Below, piece by piece: positions 8,524 to 16,310 of a stretch of DNA of 51,845 nucleotides; positions within the stretch are counted from its first letter, which is position 1; each line of letters opens with the position of its first letter. The notes under the pieces were generated by a model, which was not told the DNA's origin, searched no databases, and was given only the letters and a program-made list of their open reading frames with translations. The position numbers were made by a program, and so were the translations under genes. Where the stretch lies: positions 1 through 51,845 of the forward strand of contig NZ_JAABOK010000019.1 in the NCBI RefSeq assembly GCF_009928525.1, written 5' to 3'. This stretch comes from Chitinophaga solisilvae. GTDB taxonomy: Bacteria; Bacteroidota; Bacteroidia; Chitinophagales; Chitinophagaceae.

Positions 8524-8952
8524 ATGGAAATAAATAAGGCTACTGAAAAGGATTTTGATGAGATAACAGCTGTATGGGAGGCTTCTGTAAGGGCTACGCA
8601 TGATTTTTTGCCGGAGATGGAATTGCAGTATCTCAGGCCGTTGGTAAGAACGGAGTTTTTGCCTGTGGTGCAGGTATATCATATCAGGCAGGAACAGGAT
8701 ATTGTAGCATTCCTGGGAGTGCTGGAGGATAAGATAGAAATGTTGTTTGTACATCCTGCTGCCATGAAGAAGGGTTATGGCCGGCAGTTACTGCGCTTTG
8801 CCATTGATGACCTGCAGATGACCAAAGTGGATGTAAACGAACAAAACCCCAATGCCGTTGGCTTCTACCTGCATGCCGGCTTTAAATTGTTGTCCCGCTC
8901 CCCCCTGGATAGTATGGGCAAGCCCTTTCCCATTCTTCATCTGGGATTATAA
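8524..8952 (+). CDS. GNAT-family N-acetyltransferase
   Basis: 142 aa from ATG 8524 (an in-frame TTG nine bases earlier is unlikely). Acetyl-CoA-binding loop in VHPAAMKKGYGRQLL (about residues 74-88), preceded by strand IEMLFV and followed by DVNEQNPNAVGFYLHAGF, the usual C-terminal GNAT signature. The N-terminus (ATEKDFDEITAVWEASVRATHDFL) resembles the bacterial amino-acid/aminoglycoside-type acetyltransferases of the YjgM-like group. Substrate unknown. Confidence 0.88.
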   Translation: MEINKATEKDFDEITAVWEASVRATHDFLPEMELQYLRPLVRTEFLPVVQVYHIRQEQDIVAFLGVLEDKIEMLFVHPAAMKKGYGRQLLRFAIDDLQMTKVDVNEQNPNAVGFYLHAGFKLLSRSPLDSMGKPFPILHLGL

Positions 8953-9053
8953 TATCTGTAAATAGTTTATAGTTCGATAGTTGTAACAGTTTCCCGCCCT
9001 GTATGTGATATTTTCAGCCCCTGTGCGAATAATGAAGCAAACAACCATCCGGA

Positions 9054-9563
9054 ATGAATACAACTGATAAACAGGAACGTTTTCTGACCGTCCTCCAGGC
9101 ACATAAAGGCATCATCTACAAAATAGCGAATGCCTATTGCCAGGAGGCGGAAAACAGGAAAGACCTGATCCAGGAAATAACGGTACAGCTGTGGAAGTCA
9201 TTCGACCACTATGACAGCCGGTACAGGTATTCTACCTGGATTTATCGTATAGCGCTGAATACAGCGATCTCTTTTTTCAGGAAAGAGCGCAGGAGAAGGC
9301 ATGCGGCAGAACTGCCGCCGGAAGATATACTGGAGTGGGCAGATACGGATGACCACCGGGAAACGGATGACCGCCTGCGGCAGCTGCAGCTGTTTATCGC
9401 GGAGCTGAAAGAAATGGATAAGGCGCTGCTGCTGCTTTACCTGGAAGAGAAAAGCCAGCGGGAGATCGCAGAAATTACCGGTTTGTCGGAAACCAACGTC
9501 TCCACCCGTATCAGCAGGATTAAGGGAATACTGAAACAGAAATTTTCAACTATAAAAAATTAA
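9054..9563 (+). CDS. ECF-type RNA polymerase sigma factor
   Basis: 169 aa. Sigma2 region (about residues 10-80: ANAYCQEAENRKDLIQEI, then YSTWIYRIALNTAISFFRK) and sigma4 region (about 105-165: LLLLYLEEKSQREIAEITG, then SETNVSTRISRIKGILK) are both complete. It is followed 4 bp downstream by a multi-helix membrane protein, its probable regulator. No consensus -7 box is clear in the 100 bp before it, which fits possible autoregulation by an alternative promoter. Confidence 0.93.
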   Translation: MNTTDKQERFLTVLQAHKGIIYKIANAYCQEAENRKDLIQEITVQLWKSFDHYDSRYRYSTWIYRIALNTAISFFRKERRRRHAAELPPEDILEWADTDDHRETDDRLRQLQLFIAELKEMDKALLLLYLEEKSQREIAEITGLSETNVSTRISRIKGILKQKFSTIKN

Positions 9564-9567
9564 TACC

Positions 9568-10212
9568 ATGGAAAGTGCAGATATCTTAGCCCTCTGGAAG
9601 TCTTACAGCCTGCAGCTGGATACCAGCCTCGCACTCAACAGAAAAAATGCAGCAGACATCACGCGGCTAAAAGTACAGTCATTGCTGGCGGTGATGAAGC
9701 CGGTGAAAATCTTTACGCTGATTGCCGGCATACTCTGGGTAGCGTTCCTGGATATGCTGATCATATCGTTGTTCCAGGCTGCCAGCCCGTTTTTCCTGGT
9801 GTCGGCCATTATACAGGTATTGCTGACTAAACTGGCCATCGGCGTATATGTGTATCAGTTAGTGCTGATTCATCAGGCAGACCTGAGCGAGCCGGTGTTT
9901 GAAACGCAGCGGAAGCTGGCAGCGCTGCGTACCAGCACGCTGTGGGTAACGCGGTTACTGTTTTTGCAGCTGCCGGTATGGACAACTTTTTACCTGAACA
10001 CTACCATGCTCACACGGGGGCCGCTGCTGCTGGTGATAATACAGGTACTCGTTACGCTGTTATTTACAGCTGCGGCTGTATGGCTGTTTGTCAATATCCG
10101 CTATGAGAACCGCAATAAGCGCTGGTTCCGGCTGTTGTTTGCCGGAAAGGAATGGGCGCCGGTAATAAAATCGATGGAGCTGTTAAGCCAGATAGAAGAG
10201 GAGCGTGATTAG
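9568..10212 (+). CDS. Membrane protein paired with the ECF sigma factor (putative anti-sigma)
   Basis: 214 aa. About 45 soluble N-terminal residues are followed by four hydrophobic segments (about 47-70, 73-95, 125-145 and 150-172) and a basic C-terminal tail. No zinc-finger HxxxCxxC and no FecR domain. The 4-bp spacing after the sigma gene and the soluble N-terminus (MESADILALWKSYSLQLD) fit a non-ZAS anti-sigma or sensor. This pairing is common in Bacteroidota but no function has been shown here. Confidence 0.75.
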   Translation: MESADILALWKSYSLQLDTSLALNRKNAADITRLKVQSLLAVMKPVKIFTLIAGILWVAFLDMLIISLFQAASPFFLVSAIIQVLLTKLAIGVYVYQLVLIHQADLSEPVFETQRKLAALRTSTLWVTRLLFLQLPVWTTFYLNTTMLTRGPLLLVIIQVLVTLLFTAAAVWLFVNIRYENRNKRWFRLLFAGKEWAPVIKSMELLSQIEEERD

Positions 10213-10237
10213 TTTAATGATGAGCTGGAGGGAAGGG

Positions 10238-10888
10238 TTATTCACCGGGAATGATGGCGGTGGTCAGCGGTGCATAAAACTTCCAGCCCAGCGTAGTATA
10301 AAGGGCACGACCTGCGGCGGTGGCTACCAGTATGCCTTTGCTGCCGCCTTTTGCAAAACCGGTCTGTTGCAGTGTATACATCACGAGGGTGGCCAGTCCG
10401 CGCCGGCGATGATCGGGATGCGTTTCAATGCGGTCGTAAATGATGTAATCATCTACCAGGGCGATACGGCCAGCCGCCGCCGTTGTACCATCTGCCGCCA
10501 GAATTCGTACAAGCGGTACCGTTATCTCATCCTGTATGTCTACTGTATAACCATCGGGCAGAACGGGCGCCACGCCGGTCATCGGCACAGGACAAACCAT
10601 CATATGGCCAGGCTCCTGTATCACCCAGCGTGAAGGCAGCCATGCACGGGCTTCTTCCGGATCATCCAGTACTTTCAGATGAATAAATGGTTCGTGAATG
10701 GTGGCCGCAAGGGCTTTATAACCATCCGATAAATGCGGAAATACATAACGGGCAAGTTGTGCCGGCCAGCCTACTGTTACATGGGAGCCATCATAAACAC
10801 TGACAGGAGGAGCTACTTCGCGGGATATGGCCCAGCCTTTAACCCAGGTGGCTACAAGCAAGGGATCTGCATGGTACGGTGAAGACAT
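10238..10888 (-). CDS. GNAT-family N-acetyltransferase with N-terminal extension
   Basis: 216 aa. The C-terminal half (about residues 110-216) is a GNAT fold: GRIALVDDYIIYDRIETHPDHRRRGLATLVM contains the acetyl-CoA loop RRRGLA, followed by ILVATAAGRALYTTLGWKF. The N-terminal 110 residues are an unassigned domain. Convergent with the sigma/membrane pair (25 bp apart). On its own strand a TACCTTTG box ends only four bases before the ATG, so the mRNA may be leaderless. Confidence 0.85.
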   Translation of the reverse strand: MSSPYHADPLLVATWVKGWAISREVAPPVSVYDGSHVTVGWPAQLARYVFPHLSDGYKALAATIHEPFIHLKVLDDPEEARAWLPSRWVIQEPGHMMVCPVPMTGVAPVLPDGYTVDIQDEITVPLVRILAADGTTAAAGRIALVDDYIIYDRIETHPDHRRRGLATLVMYTLQQTGFAKGGSKGILVATAAGRALYTTLGWKFYAPLTTAIIPGE

Positions 10889-10892
10889 GCCT

Positions 10893-10900
10893 CAAAGGTA
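10893..10900 (-). promoter_or_regulatory. TAnnTTTG -7 promoter box, leaderless spacing
   Basis: Minus-strand TACCTTTG with four bases between the box and the ATG at 10888. A transcript initiated from it would start at or within a base or two of the start codon. Confidence 0.55.
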
Positions 10901-11149
10901 ACTATTCCGGTGTTTACGTGCCAGCCATCCATATTTTATTTTTATTAAAAAGGCATTCTTTGTCCCCTGACAGGATCTGTGAAATGACCGCTGGTAATTT
11001 CTTCCTTCACCGGCGCCAACCTACCTTCCGGCCATACATTCCTGTTGTTCATCCTTTTTATGTGAGCGGCAATGATTACCTGATGGTTTTTATCTATCTT
11101 GATAGATGAAATCACCTATGGATTGCAATCATATCTACCAATTTTTGTT

Positions 11150-13396
11150 ATGAGAAGACTATTATTGTTTGTATTTGTTTGTGTATGCACACCCGGTATT
11201 GCCCAACAGTTCTATTTTCCTCCGGCCTATTATGCAGATAATCAGTTGCTGGAAAAACATATGCCTCTCCTGGCAGGGCAGCTGGCCGATGTTTATAAGG
11301 ATGACAACCGGCAGGAATATTATGATAACCTGTTCAGGTACCAGATTGCTGCCGGCAGATTCACGGCGGCAGGCGCTTCCATCGATTCGCTGCGCAGCCT
11401 GGTAACCGGTCCGGATACCATCCGGCGCAAGGGAATCGCCTTCGCCTGGCAAACCTTTCTGGATGCCAACAGCCTGGTGGTCAGCCGCGACTGGTCCTTC
11501 ACCGATGCCTACCGGCGCGCCTTTGCCAACCTGTATAACGGACTGCCGTCCAGCCTCACCGGCAACGTTGCCTCCTGGATGGAAGCAGACCTCTCCGCCC
11601 TGAAAAAAGAACAGGACCAGAGCCTGCAACAGCTGAAAGGACGGGATGTAATCAGTATTGCGCAGGCCAGCCGTATATGCCGTGCCTATGCCGCCTATAA
11701 GGTGTTTAACCGCATCCTCCCGCCAGGCATGACTTCCCTGGCAGAACAGGACGACCGCCACTTTATTATAGACAGCGTATCCATCAAAACACAGGACGGC
11801 GCTGATATATCCGCTACCATTGTCAGAAGGAAGGATGTGACCACCCCGCTGCCCGCCATCCTGATCTTTAATATTTATACCGGCCCGGTAGACAAGACCA
11901 GGGCCAAAGATGCCGCGATCCACGGTTATGTGGGCATCGTTGCCAATACCCGCGGTAAAAACCGGAGTCAGCAGGCAATTGAGCCTTTTGAACACGACGG
12001 CGCAGACATTTATGAGGTGATAGACTGGATAAGTAAACAATCCTGGAACAATGGCAAAGTAGGTATGTACGGCGGCAGCTACCTGGGCTTCGCCCAATGG
12101 TCCGCTACCAAAAGGCTGCATCCTGCTTTAAAGACCATCGTGCCGCAGGTAGCAGTAGGTATCGGCGTAGACTATCCCCTGTTCAACAACGTATTCATGA
12201 GTTATATGCTGCAATGGTTGCATATGGTCACCAACTCCAGGCAAACGGATAATGCAGAGTTTAACAACTTCCCGCACTGGGAAGCCACCAATATGAAATG
12301 GTACGCCAGCGGGAAAGCCTTCCGGGCGCTCGATACCATAGAAGGCAGACCGCATGCTATTTTCCAGCGGTGGCTGCAGCACCCCGGACAGGATGCCTAC
12401 TGGCAGCATATGGTGCCCTATAAGGAAGATTTCTCCCGTATTAACATCCCTATCCTCACTACTACCGGTTATTATGACGACGACCAGCTGGGCGCCATGT
12501 ATTACTATCAGCAGCATCATCAGTATAATAAGAAGGCGGAACATTATCTCCTCATCGGGCCATATGATCATCCCGGCGCACAAAGCATCGCTGCCGGCAA
12601 ACTGCCCAATTATGAGATCGATCCGGCGGCACGTATCAACATCCTGGACCTGACCTACGCCTGGTTTGACTATATAATGAAAGACAGCAGCAAACCCGCA
12701 CTGCTGAAAGATAAAGTCAATTATGAGGTAATGGGCGCCAATGAATGGAGACATGCCCCGTCGCTCCGGGAAATTAACAATGATACCCTCACCCTGTATC
12801 TTAGTAATACCCGCAGCAGCCAGCATTATCTCCTGAGCGCCGCCAGACCTTCCACCGGAGAATTCATCCGTCAGGAAGTAGACCTGGCCGACAGAAGCGA
12901 TACCACCAACCGCTACGACTACAGCAATGTGGTGGATAATGTCATCAATGTTAAAGACGCCCTTTCCTTTGTTTCCAAACCATTTGAACAACCGGTAGTC
13001 ATCACCGGGTCCTGGTTCGGTGAACTGGATGCCGTTATCAACAAAAAAGATATGGACATCAGCATATCCCTCTACGAACGTACTGCCGACGGAAAATATT
13101 TCAAGCTCAATGATTATGTAGGCCGCGCCAGCTATGCCAAAGACCGCAGCAGGCGTACCCTCCTGCAGCCAGGCAGACAGGAAAGAATACCTGTCCGCAA
13201 TACCTTCTTCACCAGCAAAAAAATCAGTAAAGGCAGTCAGCTGGTAGCCGTTGTGGGCATCAATAAAAGCCCCAGATGGCAAATCAACTACGGCACCGGT
13301 AAGGATGTCAGCACCGAAGATATACGCGATGCCGGTGTACCGCTGCAGATAAAATGGTTCAGCAGCAGTTATATGAAAATACCGGTGAGGAAATAG
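11150..13396 (+). CDS. Secreted CocE/NonD-type alpha/beta hydrolase (X-Pro dipeptidyl-peptidase S15-like)
   Basis: 748 aa from ATG 11150, which puts a signal peptide (LLLFVFVCVCTPGIAQQ) at the N-terminus. After a 200-residue helical region comes an alpha/beta-hydrolase domain: Ser310 in GMYGGSYLG, Asp about 443-445 in GYYDDDQLG, and His474 in GPYDHPGAQ. The C-terminal 230 residues fit the jelly-roll domain of the CocE/PepX family (DVSTEDIRDAGVPLQIKW). Members cleave esters or peptide bonds, including alpha-amino-acid esters. The long N-terminal region distinguishes it from short CocE enzymes. A class B palindrome follows 7 bp after the stop. Confidence 0.9.
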   Translation: MRRLLLFVFVCVCTPGIAQQFYFPPAYYADNQLLEKHMPLLAGQLADVYKDDNRQEYYDNLFRYQIAAGRFTAAGASIDSLRSLVTGPDTIRRKGIAFAWQTFLDANSLVVSRDWSFTDAYRRAFANLYNGLPSSLTGNVASWMEADLSALKKEQDQSLQQLKGRDVISIAQASRICRAYAAYKVFNRILPPGMTSLAEQDDRHFIIDSVSIKTQDGADISATIVRRKDVTTPLPAILIFNIYTGPVDKTRAKDAAIHGYVGIVANTRGKNRSQQAIEPFEHDGADIYEVIDWISKQSWNNGKVGMYGGSYLGFAQWSATKRLHPALKTIVPQVAVGIGVDYPLFNNVFMSYMLQWLHMVTNSRQTDNAEFNNFPHWEATNMKWYASGKAFRALDTIEGRPHAIFQRWLQHPGQDAYWQHMVPYKEDFSRINIPILTTTGYYDDDQLGAMYYYQQHHQYNKKAEHYLLIGPYDHPGAQSIAAGKLPNYEIDPAARINILDLTYAWFDYIMKDSSKPALLKDKVNYEVMGANEWRHAPSLREINNDTLTLYLSNTRSSQHYLLSAARPSTGEFIRQEVDLADRSDTTNRYDYSNVVDNVINVKDALSFVSKPFEQPVVITGSWFGELDAVINKKDMDISISLYERTADGKYFKLNDYVGRASYAKDRSRRTLLQPGRQERIPVRNTFFTSKKISKGSQLVAVVGINKSPRWQINYGTGKDVSTEDIRDAGVPLQIKWFSSSYMKIPVRK

Positions 13397-13403
13397 AAGG
13401 AGT

Positions 13404-13519
13404 ATTTACGGATTTTGGAATTTTTTGATTTTGGAATTGATAAATGCAGCAAAGATTTTCGCAAATGTCTTTGCTGCATTTATCAATTCCAAAATCAAAA
13501 AATTCCAAAATCCGTAAAT
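13404..13519. repeat. Long perfect intergenic palindrome, class B (B2)
   Basis: Left arm 13404-13455 and right arm 13468-13519 are exact reverse complements over 52 bp; the loop is 12 nt. It shares TTTACGGATTTTGG and the AAATGCAGC core with B1, but has GCAGCAAAGA where B1 has GCAGCGAAGA; both arms carry the difference. A -7 box lies 8 bp beyond the right arm. Confidence 0.96.
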
Positions 13520-13527
13520 GTTTTATT

Positions 13528-13535
13528 TAGTTTTG
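13528..13535 (+). promoter_or_regulatory. TAnnTTTG -7 promoter box, leaderless spacing
   Basis: TAGTTTTG with only four bases before the ATG at 13540. The -33 region would fall in the right arm of palindrome B2. Confidence 0.6.
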
Positions 13536-13539
13536 CCGC

Positions 13540-13944
13540 ATGAAACATATCGATTGTGTAGGACTCATTGTAGTAGAGAACAGGGAATTACTGCTGGCAT
13601 TCAGTAAAAATAAACAGGCATGGTATCTTCCGGGCGGTAAGGTAGATGCCGGGGAAAGCCCGCTGGAAGCAATACAGCGGGAAGTTATGGAAGAACTGAG
13701 TTTGGAGCTTTCTGCAGACCAGCTGCAATGGTATTATCATATTACAGCTCCTGCTTTCGGTGAAACGGACCTGCGGATGGAGCAGGATTGTTTTTTATGC
13801 CGGCTGCATGAAGCGCCGCAGCCGACTGCCGAGATAGCAGCAGTACGTTTTTTCAGCCGTGAATCTTACAGCCGGGAAGCCCATCAGGTGAAAGGTGTAT
13901 TGCTGGCTTTTGAAAGATTGTACCTTGACGGGCTGGTGGATTAA
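13540..13944 (+). CDS. NUDIX hydrolase
   Basis: 134 aa. A complete Nudix box is at residues 33-55 (GKVDAGES, then REVMEELSL), with Glu48, Glu51 and Glu52 for metal binding. The N-terminal strand CVGLIVVENRELLLAFS and the WYLPGG lead-in match MutT-like NUDIX proteins that hydrolyse nucleoside diphosphate derivatives. Specific substrate unknown. Possibly translated from a leaderless mRNA. Confidence 0.93.
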   Translation: MKHIDCVGLIVVENRELLLAFSKNKQAWYLPGGKVDAGESPLEAIQREVMEELSLELSADQLQWYYHITAPAFGETDLRMEQDCFLCRLHEAPQPTAEIAAVRFFSRESYSREAHQVKGVLLAFERLYLDGLVD

Positions 13945-14261
13945 GTCGTATTATCGTTAGGTTTCCTTATAATTTTTTTGATTTTTGTGAAGATTATATT
14001 TACTTTCACGTCGCATTTAGCTATGTATCGTCGTGTTACCAGTTATTGATGAAGATTGGTGAGCTATCCTTGAAAACTAAATAACCATTATGGATAAACC
14101 CTGAAGCCATTGCTTACCCCTTAGCAATACATTTTCATGCTTTCTGATGAACATATACTGACGGCCTCACGGCCGTAGCAGTTGTTCGTCGCCTGATAAG
14201 TTTATATCCTGCAGGTATAAATTCCTTTATTTTTTTTTATTCACCCTCAAAAGAATCATTT
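13945..14261. other. Intergenic region, no gene seen
   Basis: AT-rich, with no convincing open frame. A short hairpin (ACGGCC-N4-GGCCGT) lies near 14161-14176. The stretch near 13967-13995 resembles half of a class B arm in composition, but has no complementary partner. It presumably holds the promoter of the first crystallin-like gene; I could not place a clear -7 box. Confidence 0.4.
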
Positions 14262-14594
14262 ATGGGCATTATTGTTTTTTATGAAGGCAACAATGGTACA
14301 CAGAACATTGTGCAAACCGTAGAAGATACGCCGGGACAGAACTTCCGCCCGGTTAAGAACGACGAAATCCGTTCCATGAAACTGTATGGCGTCAGAGCCG
14401 GATGTGTAATCACGGTATATGATTCCCCGGATGGCTCCACCAGCGATGACTTCAGTATCATAAATGTGAAGCGTATCAGTCCTGAATACACTGTGGCCAC
14501 ATTCGAGCGAAGTTATGAAGATGAATATGTAGTTGTTTCCTTTATCAGGAACAACGGCCTGGACGGCAAAATTTCCCGGATAAAAATAAATTAG
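14262..14594 (+). CDS. Beta/gamma-crystallin-like protein, paralogue 1
   Basis: 110 aa, one domain, no signal peptide. Features of a microbial beta/gamma-crystallin: strand start MGIIVFYEGNN, NDEIRSMKL (an N/D-D-x-x-x-S type Ca2+ site), AGCVITVYDSPDGSTSDDF, a second Greek-key strand ATFERSYED, and LDGKISRIKI (second Ca2+-type motif). Such domains bind Ca2+ and are often stress or surface proteins. It is followed by a diverged paralogue 118 bp downstream. Family assignment is by pattern and moderately certain. Confidence 0.7.
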   Translation: MGIIVFYEGNNGTQNIVQTVEDTPGQNFRPVKNDEIRSMKLYGVRAGCVITVYDSPDGSTSDDFSIINVKRISPEYTVATFERSYEDEYVVVSFIRNNGLDGKISRIKIN

Positions 14595-14648
14595 AAAAAC
14601 CGTACTGCGGAAACCATGCTTGCAGTAATTTTTATGCTATGGGTAACA

Positions 14649-14681
14649 ATGACGGTCTGCAGATAAAAGGCAGGCCGTCAT
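14649..14681 (+). terminator. Hairpin between the crystallin-like paralogues
   Basis: A 12-bp stem (ATGACGGTCTGC with GCAGGCCGTCAT, one G-U pair) has a 9-nt loop, is followed by pyrimidine-rich sequence and sits 31 bp before the second gene. It may be a partial terminator or leader structure setting the ratio of the two genes; the U-tract is weak. Confidence 0.5.
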
Positions 14682-14712
14682 ATCCATTCTCTTTCAGTAC
14701 AAAATTAACTTT

Positions 14713-15021
14713 ATGGGAATAATCATATTCCGTGAATCGGAAGAAAAAAAGATCATTACAGATGATGACCCGAAGGATATTCGTCCTGTTATCGCCATTG
14801 GTACAGTTGAACTCTATAATGTAAGGCCTGGCTGCCAGATTTTTATATTGGATTCTTCTGATGGTTCTCTGACAGACGATTTTACCCTTATCGCCGTCAA
14901 GAAACTTTCTCCGCAATACATTGTACATTCACTGGAAAGAACTTACGAAGACGATACCGTGATTGTTACCTACCTTCGTAACAACGGCATGAATAAGCCG
15001 GGTTATGTGAAAATCAAGTAA
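14713..15021 (+). CDS. Beta/gamma-crystallin-like protein, paralogue 2 (Ca2+ motifs degenerate)
   Basis: 102 aa, clearly related to the preceding gene: MGIIIFRE, ELYNVRPGCQIFILDSSDGSLTDDF, VKKLSPQY, LERTYEDD and YLRNNG align end to end. The two candidate Ca2+ motifs are changed: NDEIRS is replaced by IAIGTV, and LDGKISR by MNKPGYV. Calcium binding is therefore probably lost or altered. No signal peptide. The stop codon is the first triplet of the following palindrome. Confidence 0.7.
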   Translation: MGIIIFRESEEKKIITDDDPKDIRPVIAIGTVELYNVRPGCQIFILDSSDGSLTDDFTLIAVKKLSPQYIVHSLERTYEDDTVIVTYLRNNGMNKPGYVKIK

Positions 15022-15160
15022 GACCATTTATTTATTTGAGATTTGGTTATTTGAGATTTTGTATCCAATTTTTGTTTCCCTTGTACCGCTAAGTACAAGG
15101 AGAATAAAGATTGGATACAAAATCTCAAATAACCAAATCTCAAATTAATAAATGGTCTTA
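15019..15160. repeat. Long intergenic palindrome, class D (D1), spanning two convergent stop codons
   Basis: Left arm 15019-15069 and right arm 15110-15160 match at 50 of 51 positions. The first three bases are the TAA of the crystallin-like gene, and the last three are the TAA (minus strand) of the bestrophin gene. Arms use words such as TTATTTGAGATTTGG and lack the GCGAAGAT core. The 40-nt loop holds a nested perfect hairpin, CCTTGTAC-CGCTAA-GTACAAGG (15079-15100). It could act as a bidirectional terminator. Confidence 0.95.
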
Positions 15161-16162
15161 CATCAGAATATTGTTAATCGCGGGAATCGGCAGCGGTAGT
15201 TCTTTTTCGCCGAGTATTTCGCGGAGATCTATTTCGATGGTGCGGCTCATGGAAGTGATGGGGATATCGTTGGCGCTGCCTTCGAAAGGGTTTTCGGTGG
15301 CTTCGCCTACCTGTTCCAGCGCCAGGAATACCCAGCCGGTCAGTGCGCTGAAGGGGATGGTTAACCAGATGCCCATATCGCCCATTTTGGCAAATTCATT
15401 AATCATACCGAAGGGGAGTAATATTACCAGGAGGCGGATGAAAAACAGGTTGATGCTGGCATATTGCCGGGGATAGGGGAAATTTTTGATGCGCTCGCTC
15501 TTGCCCTGATGTTCGTAGAGTTCTTTCAGCACGTTTTCCATTTCTACATAGGAAAGATCTGAAAGATGCTGTTGCTCATTGAGCTGGCGGAGGTGGGCAG
15601 ACTGCAGCGCAATGATTTGTGTGGCGCGGTTCTTTTTCTCCAGCAGCTCCGGCAGTTCGGTGGCAGGAATGAATGGTTTCAGTTCATCGGGCAGGTTGTT
15701 TTCCCATTCCTGCACCTTGTAATTACTTTGATATTCCCGGTTGTACCGGTTCGATTTAATAGTTTCCCAGGGTCTTGATTCCCGCAGTTGAAAACGCAGG
15801 GCTGTAAGCCATCCGATGTGGCGGTAAACCAGCTCGCGATGCAGCCGCTGTTCGGTCGCCTTATCCGGATGCCGGATAAAATCCTTCACCATAATACCCC
15901 AGGTTCTGCTGCTGTTAACGATGCTGCCCCATATTTGCCTGGCTTCCCACATCCTGTTGTATGTCTGCGTATTCCTGAAGCCTGCAATAAATGCTGCTGC
16001 CGTACCAATGAGCGCTACCGGCACCCAGGGAACTGCTACCCATTTGCAATCGAAAAAATAATACAACGTAGTAGGAATACAGGCTATAAGTACCAGCCAG
16101 TATATGTTTCCCCGTGTCCAGACTAAAAACTCCCGGATTTTGTAGTGATTTCCTATATGCAT
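15158..16162 (-). CDS. Bestrophin-family anion channel
   Basis: 334 aa. Hallmarks of bacterial bestrophins (UPF0187): basic N-terminus, paired N-terminal helices (residues about 20-65), GFRNTQTYNRMWEARQIWG after helix 2, a soluble helical region, two more helices (about 233-285), and ENPFEGSANDIPI near the C-terminus. It probably forms a pentameric chloride or cation channel in the inner membrane. No partner genes. The start at 16162 is the only Met before the conserved helices. Confidence 0.92.
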   Translation of the reverse strand: MHIGNHYKIREFLVWTRGNIYWLVLIACIPTTLYYFFDCKWVAVPWVPVALIGTAAAFIAGFRNTQTYNRMWEARQIWGSIVNSSRTWGIMVKDFIRHPDKATEQRLHRELVYRHIGWLTALRFQLRESRPWETIKSNRYNREYQSNYKVQEWENNLPDELKPFIPATELPELLEKKNRATQIIALQSAHLRQLNEQQHLSDLSYVEMENVLKELYEHQGKSERIKNFPYPRQYASINLFFIRLLVILLPFGMINEFAKMGDMGIWLTIPFSALTGWVFLALEQVGEATENPFEGSANDIPITSMSRTIEIDLREILGEKELPLPIPAINNILM

Positions 16163-16189
16163 AGTGATATGATATAGGCAGAAGTTAAA

Positions 16190-16310
16190 AAATATTCCGG
16201 GATTTTCTGATTTTTTGATGGGGGAATTTTAAATGCAGCGAAAACAATTGTATATCTCCGCTGCATTTAAAATTCCCCTCATCAAAAAATTCCCCGATCC
16301 GTAAATATTT
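16190..16310. repeat. Long intergenic palindrome, class B, degenerate (B3)
   Basis: Inner arms 16208-16240 and 16259-16292 pair well, with the AAATGCAGCG core and one base bulged. Further out there is a 4-bp internal loop before the GGAT/ATCC and AAATATT/AATATTT ends. The loop is 18 nt. The right end reaches into the stop codon of the MocR gene (16309-16311). This is the most decayed copy in the window. It separates two co-directional minus-strand genes. Confidence 0.88.

Noticed and set aside
8281..8537. Open frames of about 65 codons inside the palindromes (also 25102-25390)
   Set aside because: They are mirrored on both strands because the stem is self-complementary, are low in complexity, and have no ribosome-binding context.
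11162..13282. Long antisense frames opposite the CocE-like gene (also opposite GH30, DUF4374 and patatin genes)
   Set aside because: They are complementary frames of strong sense genes with clear catalytic motifs, and have no promoter or family signature of their own.
13960..13996. Possible solo class B arm after the NUDIX gene
   Set aside because: Only the T/G-rich composition resembles class B; neither the core nor a complementary arm is present.
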